In this document: positions 1 to 11,812 of the stretch, piece by piece | How positions within the stretch are numbered: position 1 is the first letter of the stretch | How the letters are laid out: each line of letters starts with the position of its first letter | Assembly (NCBI GenBank): GCA_026413225.1 | Contig: CM048575.1 | Location: 2,446,001 to 2,510,000, forward strand | Source: Otis tarda | Taxonomy: Eukaryota > Chordata > Aves > Otidiformes > Otididae | DNA length: 64,000 bases | Reading direction: 5' to 3' | Notes under the pieces: generated by a model | The model's database searches: none | What the model was told of the DNA's origin: nothing | What the model saw: the letters and a program-made list of their open reading frames with translations, nothing else | Program-made: the position numbers and the translations under genes

Positions 1-485
1 AAACCTGAAGAGTTTGCCAATCATTATTATTTATTTTGTGCATTTTAAATCTTTCCTTTGACTAATGCGTAAGCACTGTTGGGCTTTGGTTTACAGCAAT
101 ATACCCCTCTGCATTTAAGCATAGTGGCAGAGTGCTGAAAATTGGATGTTAAGAAAATTGCCTTTTTAACTTTGCAGTGTGCAGGACCGTAATTCATTTG
201 TACTCCATATGCTGTAGTGCCAGAAGATTTGGAACACTTTTTGTTTATATGAAAGATGATACATCTAAAATGGGTAAAAACTGCATTTCCAATTTTCATG
301 CCTGTTCAGATCAATGTTGACAGCTTAACTTACATTGAATGATTTAATGCATTCCTCCACCTGCTAACCAAGAGAATGACTTGACCCTAAAAAATCTGTG
401 CACATTGAAAAAACCTCTTTAAATCTCCTTCTGACTGACGAGGAAAGTGTGTTTCTCGTTACTGCTGTAGGGGCATGCTTGTATT
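1..485. other. Unique non-coding sequence
   Basis: AT-leaning single-copy-looking DNA. No splice-bounded open frame or repeat is recognisable. An ACTTAC at about 327-332 would be a minus-strand splice donor, but no convincing exon accompanies it. Confidence 0.5.
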
Positions 486-1344
486 AGAATCACAGAATCA
501 CAGACTGGTTTGGGTGGGGAGGGACCATTAAAGCCCACCCAGTCCAAACCCCTGTGAGGAGCAGGGACATCTCCAACCAGATCAGGTTGCTCAGAGCCCC
601 GGCCAACCTGGCCTGGAATGTTTCCAGGGATGGGGCATCCACCGCCTCTCTGGGCAACCTGGGACAGTGTGACACCACCCTCAGTGAAAAAAAAATTCTT
701 CCTGATGTCTAGTCTAAATCTACCCTCTTTTTCTTTAAAACCATTACCCCTTGTCCTATCCCAACAGGCACTGCTGAACAGTCTCTCCCCACCTTTCCTG
801 CAGCCCCCTTTGGGCACTGGGAGGCCGCTCTCAGGTCTCCCCGGAGCCTCCTCTTCTCCAGGCTGAACAGCCCCAGCTCTCTCAGCCTGGCCTCACAGCA
901 GAGCTGCTCCAGCCCTCTCAGCATCTGCGTGGCCTCCTCTGGACCCTCTCCAACAGCTCCACGTCCTTCTGATGTTGGGGGCTGCAGAGCTGGACGCAGT
1001 GCTGCAGGGGTCTCACCAGAGCGGAGCAGAGGGGCAGAATCCCCTCCCTCGACCTGCTGCCCACGCTGCTGGGGGTGCAGCCCAGGATGCGGTTGGCCTT
1101 CTGGGCCGCAAGGGCGCATTGCCGGCTCATGTTGAGCTTCTCATCCACCAGCACCCCCAAGTCCCTCTCCTCAGGGCTGCTCTCCATCCATTCCCTCCCA
1201 GCCTGGATTTGTGCCTGGGATTGCCCTGACCCACGTGCAGGACTTTGCCCTTGGCCTGGTTGAACTTCATTAGGTTGGCACGGGCCCACCTCTCCAGCCT
1301 GTCCAGGTCCCTCTGGCTGGCATCCCTCCCCTCCAGCGTGTCGT
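486..1344 (-). mobile_element. CR1 LINE fragment, 5'-truncated (ORF2 C-terminus plus 3' end)
   Basis: The left end reads GAATCACAGAATCACAGA, the reverse complement of the CR1 3' octamer tail, so the element runs on the minus strand. Reading leftward from about 1344, the minus strand encodes the post-catalytic part of CR1 ORF2 (visible [15 protein letters not shown], then [19 protein letters not shown]). The frame breaks at a one-base deletion (AGGAGG-CCACGCAG) and resumes as [18 protein letters not shown]. It finishes with the short 3' UTR containing GGAGATGTCCCTGCTC. The element is truncated upstream of the polymerase active site, as is usual for CR1. It has the first shared ORF2 deletion but not the second. 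It is a dead retrotransposon copy with no expected product. Confidence 0.95.
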
Positions 1345-3785
1345 TAAGGTAGCAGAAACACTTGGTCTGGTTTTGCCTGTGTGGAAGCTCTGACCAGCAG
1401 CAGACGGGAGTGTGATGTGGACCAGCTGGTCCAGACCTGGAAGGTGTGTAATCCCTCTGGTTTTACTTCTGCACTAGCCTTGGTGTGCTAAATCTATGAA
1501 ATGCTTTGAAGAGTATTTATGGGCTGAGTTCTCGTCTAGCTTCAGTGTGACTGTGCTGTAGTTCATTGCATAGCGTAGACGTGCCAATATCCCAACCTCT
1601 TTGTGTCCTGATTTGCCTTGTGTTTTCTGCCTCTTTTTACTTATGGTGTTGTCCCTCCTGCTGCTCGCTCCAGCATTTTTTCAAGATACAAAAGGTATCA
1701 ACTTTTGCAACTTTTTTATGTCTTGTGCAACTTTTTCTGAAATTCTCAGCTCTTGCAAGCGTGTGACTGTGGGGAATATCAGCTTGCAGAAAAGCAGTAC
1801 TTGAGGTTTTCCATAACCTTGAGGGCAAGAGCTTACTGACCCCGCTCAGGTTACCCTCAGGGCTCTGAAGCTGTGTGGAAAATGAACCAAATGTTTTTTT
1901 TAGTTTTGTATTTCCCAGCTGCTTGGGCTTGGTAGTCCCAGAGCATCGTTCCCATCTGCATCTCCTCTCCTTGTTTCCTCTGCTGTTCTTGGCCCTTTTC
2001 CAGACCCATGGAGCATCCCACCAGCTGAGGGGCTGGTGGGAGGGGGCATCCTTTTATTTCGTAGCTTGTGCCTGATCGCTTTTCCCCATATAGAGCTCCA
2101 GTGAGCTCTACGGAGCTTATGGGAATGGGGTGGGTGCTGTGCTAGTGAAATCCTGGGTGGATGAGCCTGTCCGTGCCTTTGTTCCCTGCTCAGGGCTGGG
2201 GAGCCGGACCTGCGATAGTCTCTGCTGGAAGCAGCATGAGCAAGAGCTCAGGGCTTGCAGCCGTGCTGCTGCCGATACGATGGCAGGGAGCAAAAACAGC
2301 CTTGTCGGCTCTGTCTCAGCCTGAAATTCCCAGATGCCAGCAACTTCAGATATTCACAACTACTAAATTTGCACTAAAAACAAACAAAAATGCTGACAAC
2401 CAGAGCTTGCTGATTTCTCTGCTTAAAACACAGTTTTCCTTTCTTTTTTCCTCCCTTCTCCTAAAGAGCTAACTCTTGATGCAGAGAGCGAGATCTGCCT
2501 CGACTCCTGAATCATCACGGGCATTGTTACCCGCGCCAGCTGCAGAACTCCCTGCTGCCGCTGATCCTTACCCACTTTGTATTTGCTTCTCGTTGAGCTC
2601 GCAAGGCTGGAAGGGAGAGCAACTTAATCTTTTCCTCGCAGACTGAGAGATTATCCTGCCTGTGTGTCAAGATAGAAATTTGAAGTTTCATATTTCTGCT
2701 TTTAATTGGGTGGCTTTTCAGACTGCAGCCATATTTCAGCTGTCTGTTCACCTCTCTTGCTTAGCGCTAACGGTGACAGGAGGGGTTCGGCTCTCCGGTA
2801 CAGCTAAATACACTGGGAGGTCAGGAACGGGCTAGCAAATGTGACTGGGCTGGCTCGTTTGTGGTGGAGTTGAACGCTTGGTGCAATTGGCAGTCAATCT
2901 GTCCCCTGGTTAGACAGCTTAGGTGTGCCACGAGCACAGCAGTTATACAGCACGAGAATCGGTGCGTAAAGATCCAAAACTGCCACAGCTGATCAGCCAT
3001 CGATCCCTGCTGAGCAAAGGGCAGCACAGGTGTACTGGTACTTGGAAACCTATTTGAAATATTTTCTAGAGCGGAGTGCTGTTTTCTGCTATGTTTTTTC
3101 AAAAAGCTATCTTTTGTAGCGCAGAAATGTTCAGTATCCCTTTCTAGCATGGCCTTCGTTCGCTCTTCTTTTGATGAGCAATATTCCTTTTGCTAGTTAT
3201 TTGCTGATCTGCTTTGAGATGGCTGCAGCCATGCTTCAGATGGCTGACGTGAACCCACCACATGGATATTGAGGGAAAAGAAGGCTAGGAGAGCAGACTT
3301 ATGCAAGGTAATGAGTCGTTAGTTGGCTATGCTGTATTTAATAGAGAAACCAAAGAAAGCATTATTCAGCAGGAAATCTATATTTTTTTTTATGCATCTG
3401 CCACTATTGAAAGGATCAGCTGCAGTCCGGTGCTGTCATTGTTAATAAACAGCATCAGCAGGAGAGGGTCTCTGGCTTGAATAGAGAAAGAACAGCCTAG
3501 AATCTATTAGATAAATGTGGAGGGGTTTTTTCCAGTTGCCTTGGGCTGATGAACTTCTTGGTGTGCTTAAATATAAAACCAGAAGCTCAAGCAACCTCCC
3601 CTGGCAGTGGTTATTTGTGAGATAGCATGGAGGACAGCTGCTGGGTAGCAAGTTCTGCAGACAGGGAAAAGCGGTAATAAGATGTATTTAGGGTTTTTAT
3701 TTGCGCTTAATGTACCTGCAGATGGATGTGGGAACGTTACGGTTTTCCTGACTTAGTGTCTTCTGCATCTGGATGAAACAATTAC
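1345..3785. other. Unique non-coding sequence
   Basis: No gene, tRNA or clear repeat is visible. Open frames here are short and uncoupled to good splice sites. The first bases after the CR1 do not match the expected continuation of the element, so 1344 marks its 5' truncation. Confidence 0.5.
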
Positions 3786-4110
3786 AGAATGGGCACAAAG
3801 TTGGTTAGACAGCCATATCTGCAAACCAATTACCATGTCCTGTCAAAATGGAAGAGTGTGTGGAGTGGGGCTCTAAGAGGGCCTGTCCTGGCTTCGGTGA
3901 CATCAACGATTTTAATTAATGAGAGTAGACTTATTAAATTTGCAGATGGCACAAAGCTGGGATGGGCTGCAAGGATGTCAAAGGACAGGATCAGAATTGA
4001 AACTGATGACAAAGTGGGCACATCAGAACGTAATTCAATAAGGGCACAAATAAACTTCTAAATATAGACAGGACCAATTAACTGCACACGTGCATGGTTG
4101 CAGCACGGCG
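3786..4110 (+). mobile_element. Ancient degenerate CR1/L3-like LINE reverse-transcriptase remnant
   Basis: The plus strand carries a decayed RT palm region. A GPVL-like stretch comes first, followed by LIKFADGTKLG at about 3936-3968 and then KDRIRIETDD. The order and spacing match the old CR1-like LINEs of birds and turtles, whose motif is FADD-TKLG. The second catalytic aspartate has become glycine (FADG), and the upstream codons are interrupted. The following bases (AATTAACTGCACACG) resemble the segment that follows KVLHLG in these elements, so the remnant may run to about 4140. It lacks both ends and is much more diverged than the CR1 copies elsewhere in the window. Family assignment is from recalled motifs, not from a search. 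Confidence 0.65.
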
Positions 4111-4514
4111 CATGGGGGCCCGGGAGCTGGGGTCAGCTGCTACGCGTGCATGGGGCGTCAGCGTCAGGCTGTTGTGGTGTGCAGGGTCTGGCCCCAGGCT
4201 GGGTGACCCATGAAGTCAACCTGCTCTGCTCATTAGCAGGGGCAGTTTTTGGTACCTCGCCATTTAAATAAATTAAATGTGGACTAGGTGGAGAGAGAGC
4301 GTAGAGAAAAAGAACAGCGGTGATCAGAGGGCTGGGAAAGTAGACTTGCAAAGAAGGACGGAGAATACTTAATCTACGATAGAAGACTTTTTGTACAAGC
4401 TATTGATGTTCAAATTGGAAGATGTTACTGCAGAGGGCAGGATATGCTGAGTGTGACCTGATCCTCATGCCAGCGCTTGAAATCATGGGAAACGGTGGCG
4501 AGACACTGGGAATA
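4111..4514. other. Unique non-coding sequence
   Basis: Short spacer between the ancient LINE remnant and a younger CR1. Nothing else is recognisable. Confidence 0.45.
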
Positions 4515-5040
4515 TAGAATCACAGAATGGTTAGGGTTGGAAGGGACCTTCAAAGGTCATCTAGTCCAACCCCCCTGCAAGGAGCAGGGACATCCCTGAC
4601 TAGATCAGGTTGCTCAGAGCTTCATCCAGCCTCTCCTTGAACGTCTCCAGGGATGGGGCTTCCACCACCTCTCTGGGCAACCTGTTCCAGTGTTCTATAA
4701 CTTGCATCGTAAAAATTTTTTTCCTAATTTCCAATTTAAATCTTCCCCCCTCTATTTTAAAACCATTATTCCTCGTCCTATTGCAACAGGCCCTACTAAA
4801 CAGCCTCTCCCCATCTTTCTTGTAGGCCCCCTTGAGGTATTGGAAGACCGCTATCAGGTCTCCCCGGAGCCTCCTCTTCTCCAGGCTGAACAGCCCCAAC
4901 TCTCTCAGCCTGTCCTCATGCGAGAGCTGCTTCAGCCCTTTTATCATCTTCGTGGCCTTCCTCTGGACCTTCTCCAACTGGTCCATGTCCTTCTTGTGTT
5001 GGGGGCTCCAGAACTGGACACAATACTCCAGGTGGGGTAC
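4515..5040 (-). mobile_element. CR1 LINE 3' fragment with uninterrupted ORF2 C-terminus
   Basis: The left end is TAGAATCACAGAATGG, the inverted CR1 tail. From about 5040 down to the stop at 4600 the minus strand is one open frame. It encodes the terminal part of CR1 ORF2 without a frameshift, with visible [58 protein letters not shown] and EALSNLI before TAG. It lacks both one-base deletions seen in the dominant CR1 lineage here. Its 3' UTR also differs (GGTTAGGGTTGGAAGG and CATCCCTGACTAGATC), so it belongs to another subfamily. It is truncated upstream of the RT active site and cannot be autonomous. Confidence 0.95.
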
Positions 5041-5694
5041 CATTTCTATAACTCTAGAACTAAGGAGGTATCTAATGCAAGAAGTGGATGCCAAAGAAGG
5101 AAGTGTCCTCCTTATTTCTCTATTGCTTTTATTTGGAAAACTCATGTCTGATCCCAAAGTGTCAGTGTGATTCTGAATGCATCACTTCATCCCTCATTTT
5201 TTTATGTTGGATGGGTTTTCTGCTTCATCCTGGCTAGTGAGGGCTGTACCCAGCAGCCCTGCATGTGCGCCCTGTCCCGGGCTTGTTTTGCAAACACACC
5301 ATGGCCAGTTTGCCTGTGTGTGGGTCATCTGCTGCTTCCTTCCAAACTGGTGAACAAAGTCAGAATTTAATATGTGGGCCAGAATTTCCCGTCTGGAAAA
5401 TGAAGATGACAACAGAAGGAAAAGAAAAGAAATCCATTAATATTTTATAAAGCATTCAAACACTATAGCAATAAGTGCCATAGAAAAGCCTCTGAGGAAA
5501 TAAACAAATTTCTGTCTTCAGAGCAGATGTTGAAATAATTATAGTAAATACAACACAAGGCCACACACTGAACAGCGGGAACAGAATGGGCTGTTGAATC
5601 CCTGCTCGCTGCCTGCGCAGCATCTCCTCAGTGCACTGAGGGAGGCAGGGAGCCCACAAAAGAAAGAATCGTCTCAGAAAGGTTGCAGCAAAAT
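5041..5694. other. Unique sequence; possible 3' UTR of the minus-strand exon candidate
   Basis: If the 5695-5836 exon is real, this would be its 3' untranslated region. TTTATT at 5128-5133 would then be a minus-strand AATAAA signal. No other element is seen. Confidence 0.25.
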
Positions 5695-5836
5695 TCATAT
5701 GTACCGCAAGGTTCTTCTACGTTTGGGCAGAAGAGCCTGGTTTTCATACTTCCAAGCTTTGGAGACCTTGACTTTGCCATCCTGGTAATTGCGTAAAGCA
5801 CACCGGTAGACTCCAGTGTAGGGAAAAACAGTGAGA
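5695..5836 (-). CDS. Candidate terminal coding exon, Ig-like F-strand, unassigned protein
   Basis: On the minus strand, TTTTATCTTTACAG ending at 5837 is a fair splice acceptor. It is followed by 142 nt open in one frame to a TGA at 5695-5697. One base completes a split codon, then 46 codons follow. The translation contains FPYTGVYRCALRNYQDG, which fits the G-x-Y-x-C signature of the F strand of an immunoglobulin-like domain. It ends in a basic stretch (LLPKRRRTLRYI). I do not recognise the protein. A terminal exon carrying the end of an Ig domain and a basic tail would suit a secreted or extracellular protein, but that is inference. The preceding exon, at higher coordinates, would have to end in phase 2 and was not found. 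A chance frame or a decayed exon remains possible. Confidence 0.3.
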
Positions 5837-8332
5837 CTGTAAAGATAAAATGACAAATTCTGTTGGCTTTAAAAAGATAATATCAGCTGTAGCAGGAAAG
5901 ATGTGATCCGTTTGGACAATGAAAAAGATGGCACGTGTTCAGAACAGACAGCTAAGTGCTGGGTGACTTCTGTGCCCTGACAGTCCGGCTGTAATAATTA
6001 CACCAGTGTTACCATACCCACAGGAAGGGTCTTGCGCATCTGGACAGCATAAACTCATTATTGTCAAAGTGACAGAAGTGAATATTTTGTAATATTTGTG
6101 TCTCTAGGAACAATCTGAATGAGCTTTGAATGTTTCAACCGCTTCCTTGCCCATCCTTCCCTCATCCCCACCCCACCCTGCAGTGAGGACTAAATCAACC
6201 CCTGTGCTGGCAGAGGGGTCACCGTGAGCCCTGGGTCCAGGCGTGCTTCAGCACTACAAACAGGAACTTTTTCCAGATCCTTACCCGTTCTGTGAGGCAA
6301 AAGCTCGCACCTGGTGCGTAACAACTGCATAGCATTGCTGACGTGACGAGTTTGCAGCGTGGGGGATTGCAGCAAGTGTGGCCTTGAATACCAGCAGAGA
6401 AACTCATTTCAAACGGGGACTCCACTGACGCTTTGCTTTAGCAACGTGGTTTCTAAGGACTAAAGTGCCTGTACACTGAAATTTATAGAGTTGGTTAAAT
6501 TCCTCCTTGCTTTATTTCTTCAAAATTTCCTCCACCCCCAGCTAGTAATTCGTTTCGTTGAGGTGCACACTGGTTCCAGCTATGAATTTCTGACTTTTAG
6601 CACTGTTGCTGATTTCTCTCTGCACTGCACATGCTGTGGGAGAGTTGTTCTGGTTTAGCAATGGTCTCTAAACCATCCGGGGTGCTCCCATTGCAGCAAC
6701 CCTCCTGCGGGGTCCCTCGTGTCCCTGATGTGGTGCTGTGTGCTGGGGACGCCCTGCAGCCCAATGTGCCATCTGCATGGCCGCTCCATGCTGATGACAA
6801 CCGGACAGAGCTATAATTGCACAACTCTTGCTGATTTTTGCACATATTAGGGCAGGATTTGTCCACCTACATCTACCCAAATGCTGCTTTTCACTAGTTT
6901 TTATGCCTCTCCTTTGTAGAGACACAATTCCCTGAGGTTTATACCCGCATTTTGAATTTAGCCGCAATTTGGATGTGCAGAAGTGACCGTATAAGCCTTG
7001 TTTCCATAGGACACCTTGCTAATAAATAGCACTGCAATGCAGAGTGGTTCAAAAAGCCACCAGAAGCATAAACCCGCATTTTAATTCTGCCTTTCACCAC
7101 AGTTGGAGGGACTTAACTCAGACATTGCTGTGCACATCGGCTTGTCGGGGCACGACGGTGCCTTGGGCTCCCAGGTTCTGCAATGCCAACTAATAACGAA
7201 GAGAAGAAACACCGGTACTTTGAGATTCACCTCCTGGGTGTCTATACTCCATAAACATAAAAATGCAAACACCGTCCAAAAAAAATAATCAAAAAGCCAA
7301 ATGTTCTATAATTAAACCAGTACTAATCTAGCGCTTGCTTACTGGCTGGGCTTGGCTCTCCGTGTTGCTGCCATTGTGCATGTATAGATGTATACGTATA
7401 TAAATACATGTGCATATATATACATCTAGCAACTGTTCCCTTTCCTGGCACCTATCTCCCTTCTGCCTCAGCCACTCCAGTGCAAGTGCTGCAAACGTGC
7501 TGCCTGCACGGGAGGGACAAGGCTCACGGCTCGGGTCCCAGCTGCCCTCGCGTTAACCTCGGTGACTTCTCGTCATTTTGGCAGGGAGAACTCCAGCGTT
7601 ACTTTTTTTTTTTTTTTTCACATGTGGACTTACATTTTCCTTGTTAATCTGGAAAAGAGCCGAGGAGGTGAGAGTTGTGTCCCAGCTGGGTGCCACCTCT
7701 CCCTGTTTCGGATGAGGGAGGGATGATCTGTGAGGAAACCTTGCTGTTCAGCAGTGCAAACCTTTCCTCTTATCTCTTGAAACTGGTTTTGAAGATGTCT
7801 CTCCAGTTCTTCTTGCTTTAGTTATGTCCATCTCAGTTTCCAACTGAGATGTCCCCAGGTGATGGCTGTATTTCTCTGCAGCTTTCTCCATCAGTATTTG
7901 AAGGACCTTTGGCTAAGGTAATAGACTGACAGTACAGAACATGCAATACCTTTCTGATAATTGCTCTTAATTCAGATTTCACTGCGCTCAGAGACATTGC
8001 GTACAAATATCTGTGCTGGCTTTGAACATTTGTCCTCCATTTTAACCCCCGAAAAATGATCCTAATAAGCTCTACTGGCATTATTGAAATCTTCTACGGT
8101 ATCATGTAGGGCTTTGTGCATTGTCTTTGTTAGACATAATTAGCACTTTGAATGTGCACACATCAGATGGTGCTTGAATAGGAGAATTCATTTAACCCTT
8201 CAGCCTCCACGTCGCATCCCTCTGTGTGCCCTGGAATGGCATCACCAGGAGACGGCAGGTGAGTTTCGGGTTTGTGGCTTTGAATCAAAAGCACTGAGTC
8301 CGCTCTTGGTTCTCCACTTGTGGAAGCAGGCA
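5837..8332. other. Unique non-coding sequence
   Basis: No supported gene is seen. An alternating purine-pyrimidine, TA-rich patch lies at about 7383-7428, and a run of about 18 T ends near 7618. A minus-strand acceptor-like site near 7183 (TTGGCATTGCAG) has no matching donor. Confidence 0.45.
7829..7851. repeat. Perfect 10-bp inverted repeat, 3-nt loop
   Basis: CATCTCAGTT at 7829-7838 and AACTGAGATG at 7842-7851 are exact reverse complements around TCC. No element is known to me at this site. Confidence 0.6.
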
Positions 8333-8428
8333 ATGGCGAGACTGGTGTTTGTTAACGGTTTTATTTTAACTCCAGCATTGAGCCTCTTCTTTCTTTTATG
8401 TCTTTGTGCCACATCTGGCAATGATGCA
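8333..8428 (+). CDS. Candidate signal-peptide exon, weakly supported
   Basis: An ATG at 8333 in a favourable context (G at -3, G at +4) opens 32 codons with a signal-peptide shape. A short N-terminal region with Arg3 is followed by a hydrophobic core (ALSLFFLLCLCATSG). The frame reaches a strong donor consensus, GCA|GTGAGT, at 8428/8429 in phase 0. Unspliced, it runs on for only about 19 more codons. No partner exon was identified on the plus strand, and the protein is not recognised. Hydrophobic chance frames of this length are common, so this is a lead and not an annotation. Confidence 0.12.
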
Positions 8429-11099
8429 GTGAGTTTAAATGTCCCTAGCAATACAAGGGCAGAGGAGGGCTTCCATCGGGTCTTTTAAAGTGGCTGAGGT
8501 GGGGTGGGCATGGGGTGATGATGGAGAGAAACTGGCGCTTTTCTGCTTAATTCAAGATTTTTCCAAATAGAAATAAAGACCCTCTTGATACCCCAGTTAA
8601 TTTACTTTTAAATCCTGCTCCTTGAAGTAAAGGTTGGCAATCAAAATCCATAAATATGAGCTTCAGGCTGAGCAAAGCACAGCCTGATAAACAGGACAGG
8701 GAAGAGCGGTGCCCGTGGTTGCCGGCGGCGGTCAGCCACGCCACTGCTCCCCGGCTTCTCGCGGGAACTCCTCCTCACCTTGCACTGCGCTGTGCAAGGG
8801 GAGGTTTCAGCAATAAGCACATCCTCCAGCATCGCTGGGTTACCCGGAAGGTGTTCCCGGAGGAAAATCCCGTGGAGTGGCAGAAGGTTGGGAAACCCAA
8901 GGAAGGCACCTAGCCCTGAGCAAGCCTGTGCCGTGGGTTGGGTTGATCTTGCAACAGGAGCTAAAAGTTTGTTTCTTGACCCTGACTTGGTTCGGCCTCT
9001 ACACAGGGATGGCTCGGTGTCTCCAGGGCTTACCCAGACCAGGAGGGAGCCCTGCCTGGGTTTGGGGCGGGGCGTGCATCAGGCAGCTCTCTCGCATGGA
9101 TGCGCGAGGTGCCTGGTGACATGAGCCAAGCCTCGTGCTGTCCTTTCCTCCAGGTTTATGAGCAAATTGAAGCGAATTCTTGTTTTTCTCTGTTCCTTGG
9201 CTCAAACCTTAAAAGGGGTGTTTTTGTATGAAATTGAGAAGTGATTTGCATACTTCATTTTCTTTACTCTCACAAGTCCAAACAGATCCCTTCGTCTCTC
9301 TCTTTAGACATCTGTTACTGGATTTCTTGTTTTGTCCGTCCTGAATTTTAACTCCACTACACGAGTCTCTGGAGCCCGCAGGGTGTTCCCAGCAGAGCAC
9401 TGGGAACCCAGGCACGCGACCTTGTCCCGCTGGCATCCGCTCTGGCCGGGCTCGGGGCACCACACCGTTCCGAGGGGTCTGACTTTCTGCCATTCCTTTT
9501 GATCTTCGTTAATAACAGCCGAAAATAGCGCTAAGAGGCCCTCCTCCTTCCTCCCTCTTTGTTTATCTTATCGCTCTTAAAGAAAGTTGAGGCTCCTATT
9601 GGGATATGTCATAAGGTTATCTTCTATTTATTCATTGCACGCATGTAACCGGCTCTGCCTCGGAGGAGGCACCACGTTTTAAAACGGGAAGGCATGAGCT
9701 ACGCATGGTCTGCCCCAGGATTTATGCAAATACGTATATTTTAATGCCAATTTACAGTCAACTGTCTGTCTTGTGTAGGGGAAAAGTGGCAAGTCTGGCT
9801 ACAAGCCAGAGCACAAGCCAGTCACTCTCCCCATGCCTGCTCCCTTCACAGGGAAGGGGCTCCTGCGGACGCTGTGCGAGGCTGGGGCAGGGGCATCACG
9901 TCTGCGCTGACTCGGGTTTTCCGGGCCAGGGGCTGCTGGCCCATGGGATGGGAAGGGTAGGAGAAACACCAGGCTGGGGAGTTATTTCCTTGTGGTGTAT
10001 TCCCCTCAGCCTGTTGCTGGGGTTTGTCTTGGCTGGGTCATTCTACGCCGAGATGTTCTGCGTTCACGTCTCAGCCGTAATCACCACCCAGCAGCCCCCG
10101 GCCCCTGGATGCCGAGACACCTGAGCTGCCCCACATCCAGTGCTCAACGGGAGGAGGGGAGGCAAGGAGCTGCCTTTCTCCATACCACCCTGCTGTTAAT
10201 TTTTCCTAGACATCCCCCTTTATCAGCGTTTCGTACCTCGGAGCCTTGTTAGAGCCACTGGTGAGAAAAGCCGCCAAGAAATCTGAGGCACTCTGGTCTG
10301 GGCTGCTGCGGGAAGCGCCGAATTCTGTGTGAGCCTGGAAGCCTTGCAGCTGTCTTAGAGATGTGAACAACTTTCCAGAAACTGTTCTGGATGCTTTGGG
10401 GTTTTAAATGAGATTAAAAAAAAAAAAAAAATCAGAAAAAGAAATAGTACTGGGGGATGCCTGTTTAATTGGAAATTCTGAAAATCTGTTTCTAGTTTCC
10501 ATCGACTCTTTTAAATAACTGCTGCAGAAGAATTGTGAATGGCACATCTTTGAGTTTCAAGATGTGAAAAATATTTCTCAAGTGATGAGAGTTGTCTTCA
10601 GCATGGGAAGTCAGCTCAGGCTTACTGCATATATACTTTTATAAATTTATTGAATTTGCAGGACTTTTAGTTTCTAAGTGAGGATTACTGGGGGAAGCAG
10701 ATTTCCTTTCAAATACAAGGTTTTTGTCAAAGTCTGTGCTCTAAACCTTTTGCTTCTGTCACTTTTGTTTTCAATCGAATATTTGGGAGGGGTTTTTTTT
10801 TGTTCTATTTGGATTTCTTCACACAACACTGAGCAAAAGGATAAGAATTCCAAAACCAAGAAAGTTTGCTCCAGTTTACAACTGAAAACTCGTAGGAAAA
10901 GATGGGCTCTGCCACCTCCCAGGTCTCAGAGTCAGACTTTCAAAGCCTTTTTTTTTACCTTTGAAAATCCTGGTAGATACCTGTGGAGGTTGGGAACTTA
11001 ACTCATTTCACTGGTACTTTGCTGTTTACTATTTTAAGTACTTTTGAAACTCCTGTTAGATACTTCATGTGCATCTCAGGGCACATCAATGTGTTTGAA
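8429..11099. other. Unique non-coding sequence
   Basis: Mixed-composition DNA. An A-run lies at 10416-10430. Open frames at about 9705-10124 and 10678-11001 show no domain or splice support. Confidence 0.45.
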
Positions 11100-11700
11100 A
11101 AATCACGTTAACCTGACAGAGTCAGCTCACTGACTACGGTTAATGCAAGCCTCGCAGAAGGTCCTTAGTTTTATATGCAAAATATGCTTTGATAATTCAT
11201 TATTTATGTCTTTCCAGCATATTTTGATTTGATTTACTTAAATGACAAGCAAATAAAAATGCTAATTTTGATATAATTTCAACTGAATTACAATTTCAAC
11301 TCAAAGACAGCTTGACAAAAATTAGTAAATATATGCCATTCTGTATTTCCTGGAATAATAAAGCATGTAAAATAAGTAAATTAGGATTTCAAATATAGCT
11401 TCTGACTAAGAGAATCTGGGTTCTAATTGCTTGGCAACACTTAGAGAATATTTCGTGTTCTCTAGGTAGCAAAAAAGTACCATATTTAACATGAAGGCTA
11501 AATTACTAGATACTCATCACTATGCCAGTTAACAAGCATCAGGCTGTCTTCAGGAAAACAGCTAAAACTAGATAAAAATCAATTTTTAAAATTAAAGTTT
11601 CTTGTGGTTTTAAATTATGCTCAAAATTGTTGTGTTAATTAAATCTACTCTGAGTTTAGTATAAATTAAAGGGCAGGGAAAGTAATTCTTGCCTAAATTT
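11100..11700. promoter_or_regulatory. Candidate AT-rich conserved non-coding element
   Basis: About 600 bases of sustained AT-rich, non-repetitive sequence with many homeodomain-type TAAT/ATTA cores and no simple-repeat structure. Examples are TTTGATAATTCATTATTTAT and GTTAATTAAATC. This texture is typical of vertebrate developmental enhancers, but conservation cannot be tested from one sequence. Confidence 0.25.
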
Positions 11701-11812
11701 CAGTTCTGTGTTACAAAATACTTGTGTTATGCTAACAAAGCATAACAGTCACACAAGGCCAGAGAATAAGGTAAACAAATGTAATAACGTGGGTGACTGG
11801 GTGATCAAGAGG

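Noticed and set aside
6190-6425. Minus-strand segment with CGG|GTAAGG donor near 6284
   Set aside because: No credible acceptor in range, and no recognisable peptide.
7081-7183. Minus-strand acceptor-like TTGGCATTGCAG with downstream open frame
   Set aside because: No donor of reasonable strength, and the frame does not fit the phase of the nearby exon candidates.
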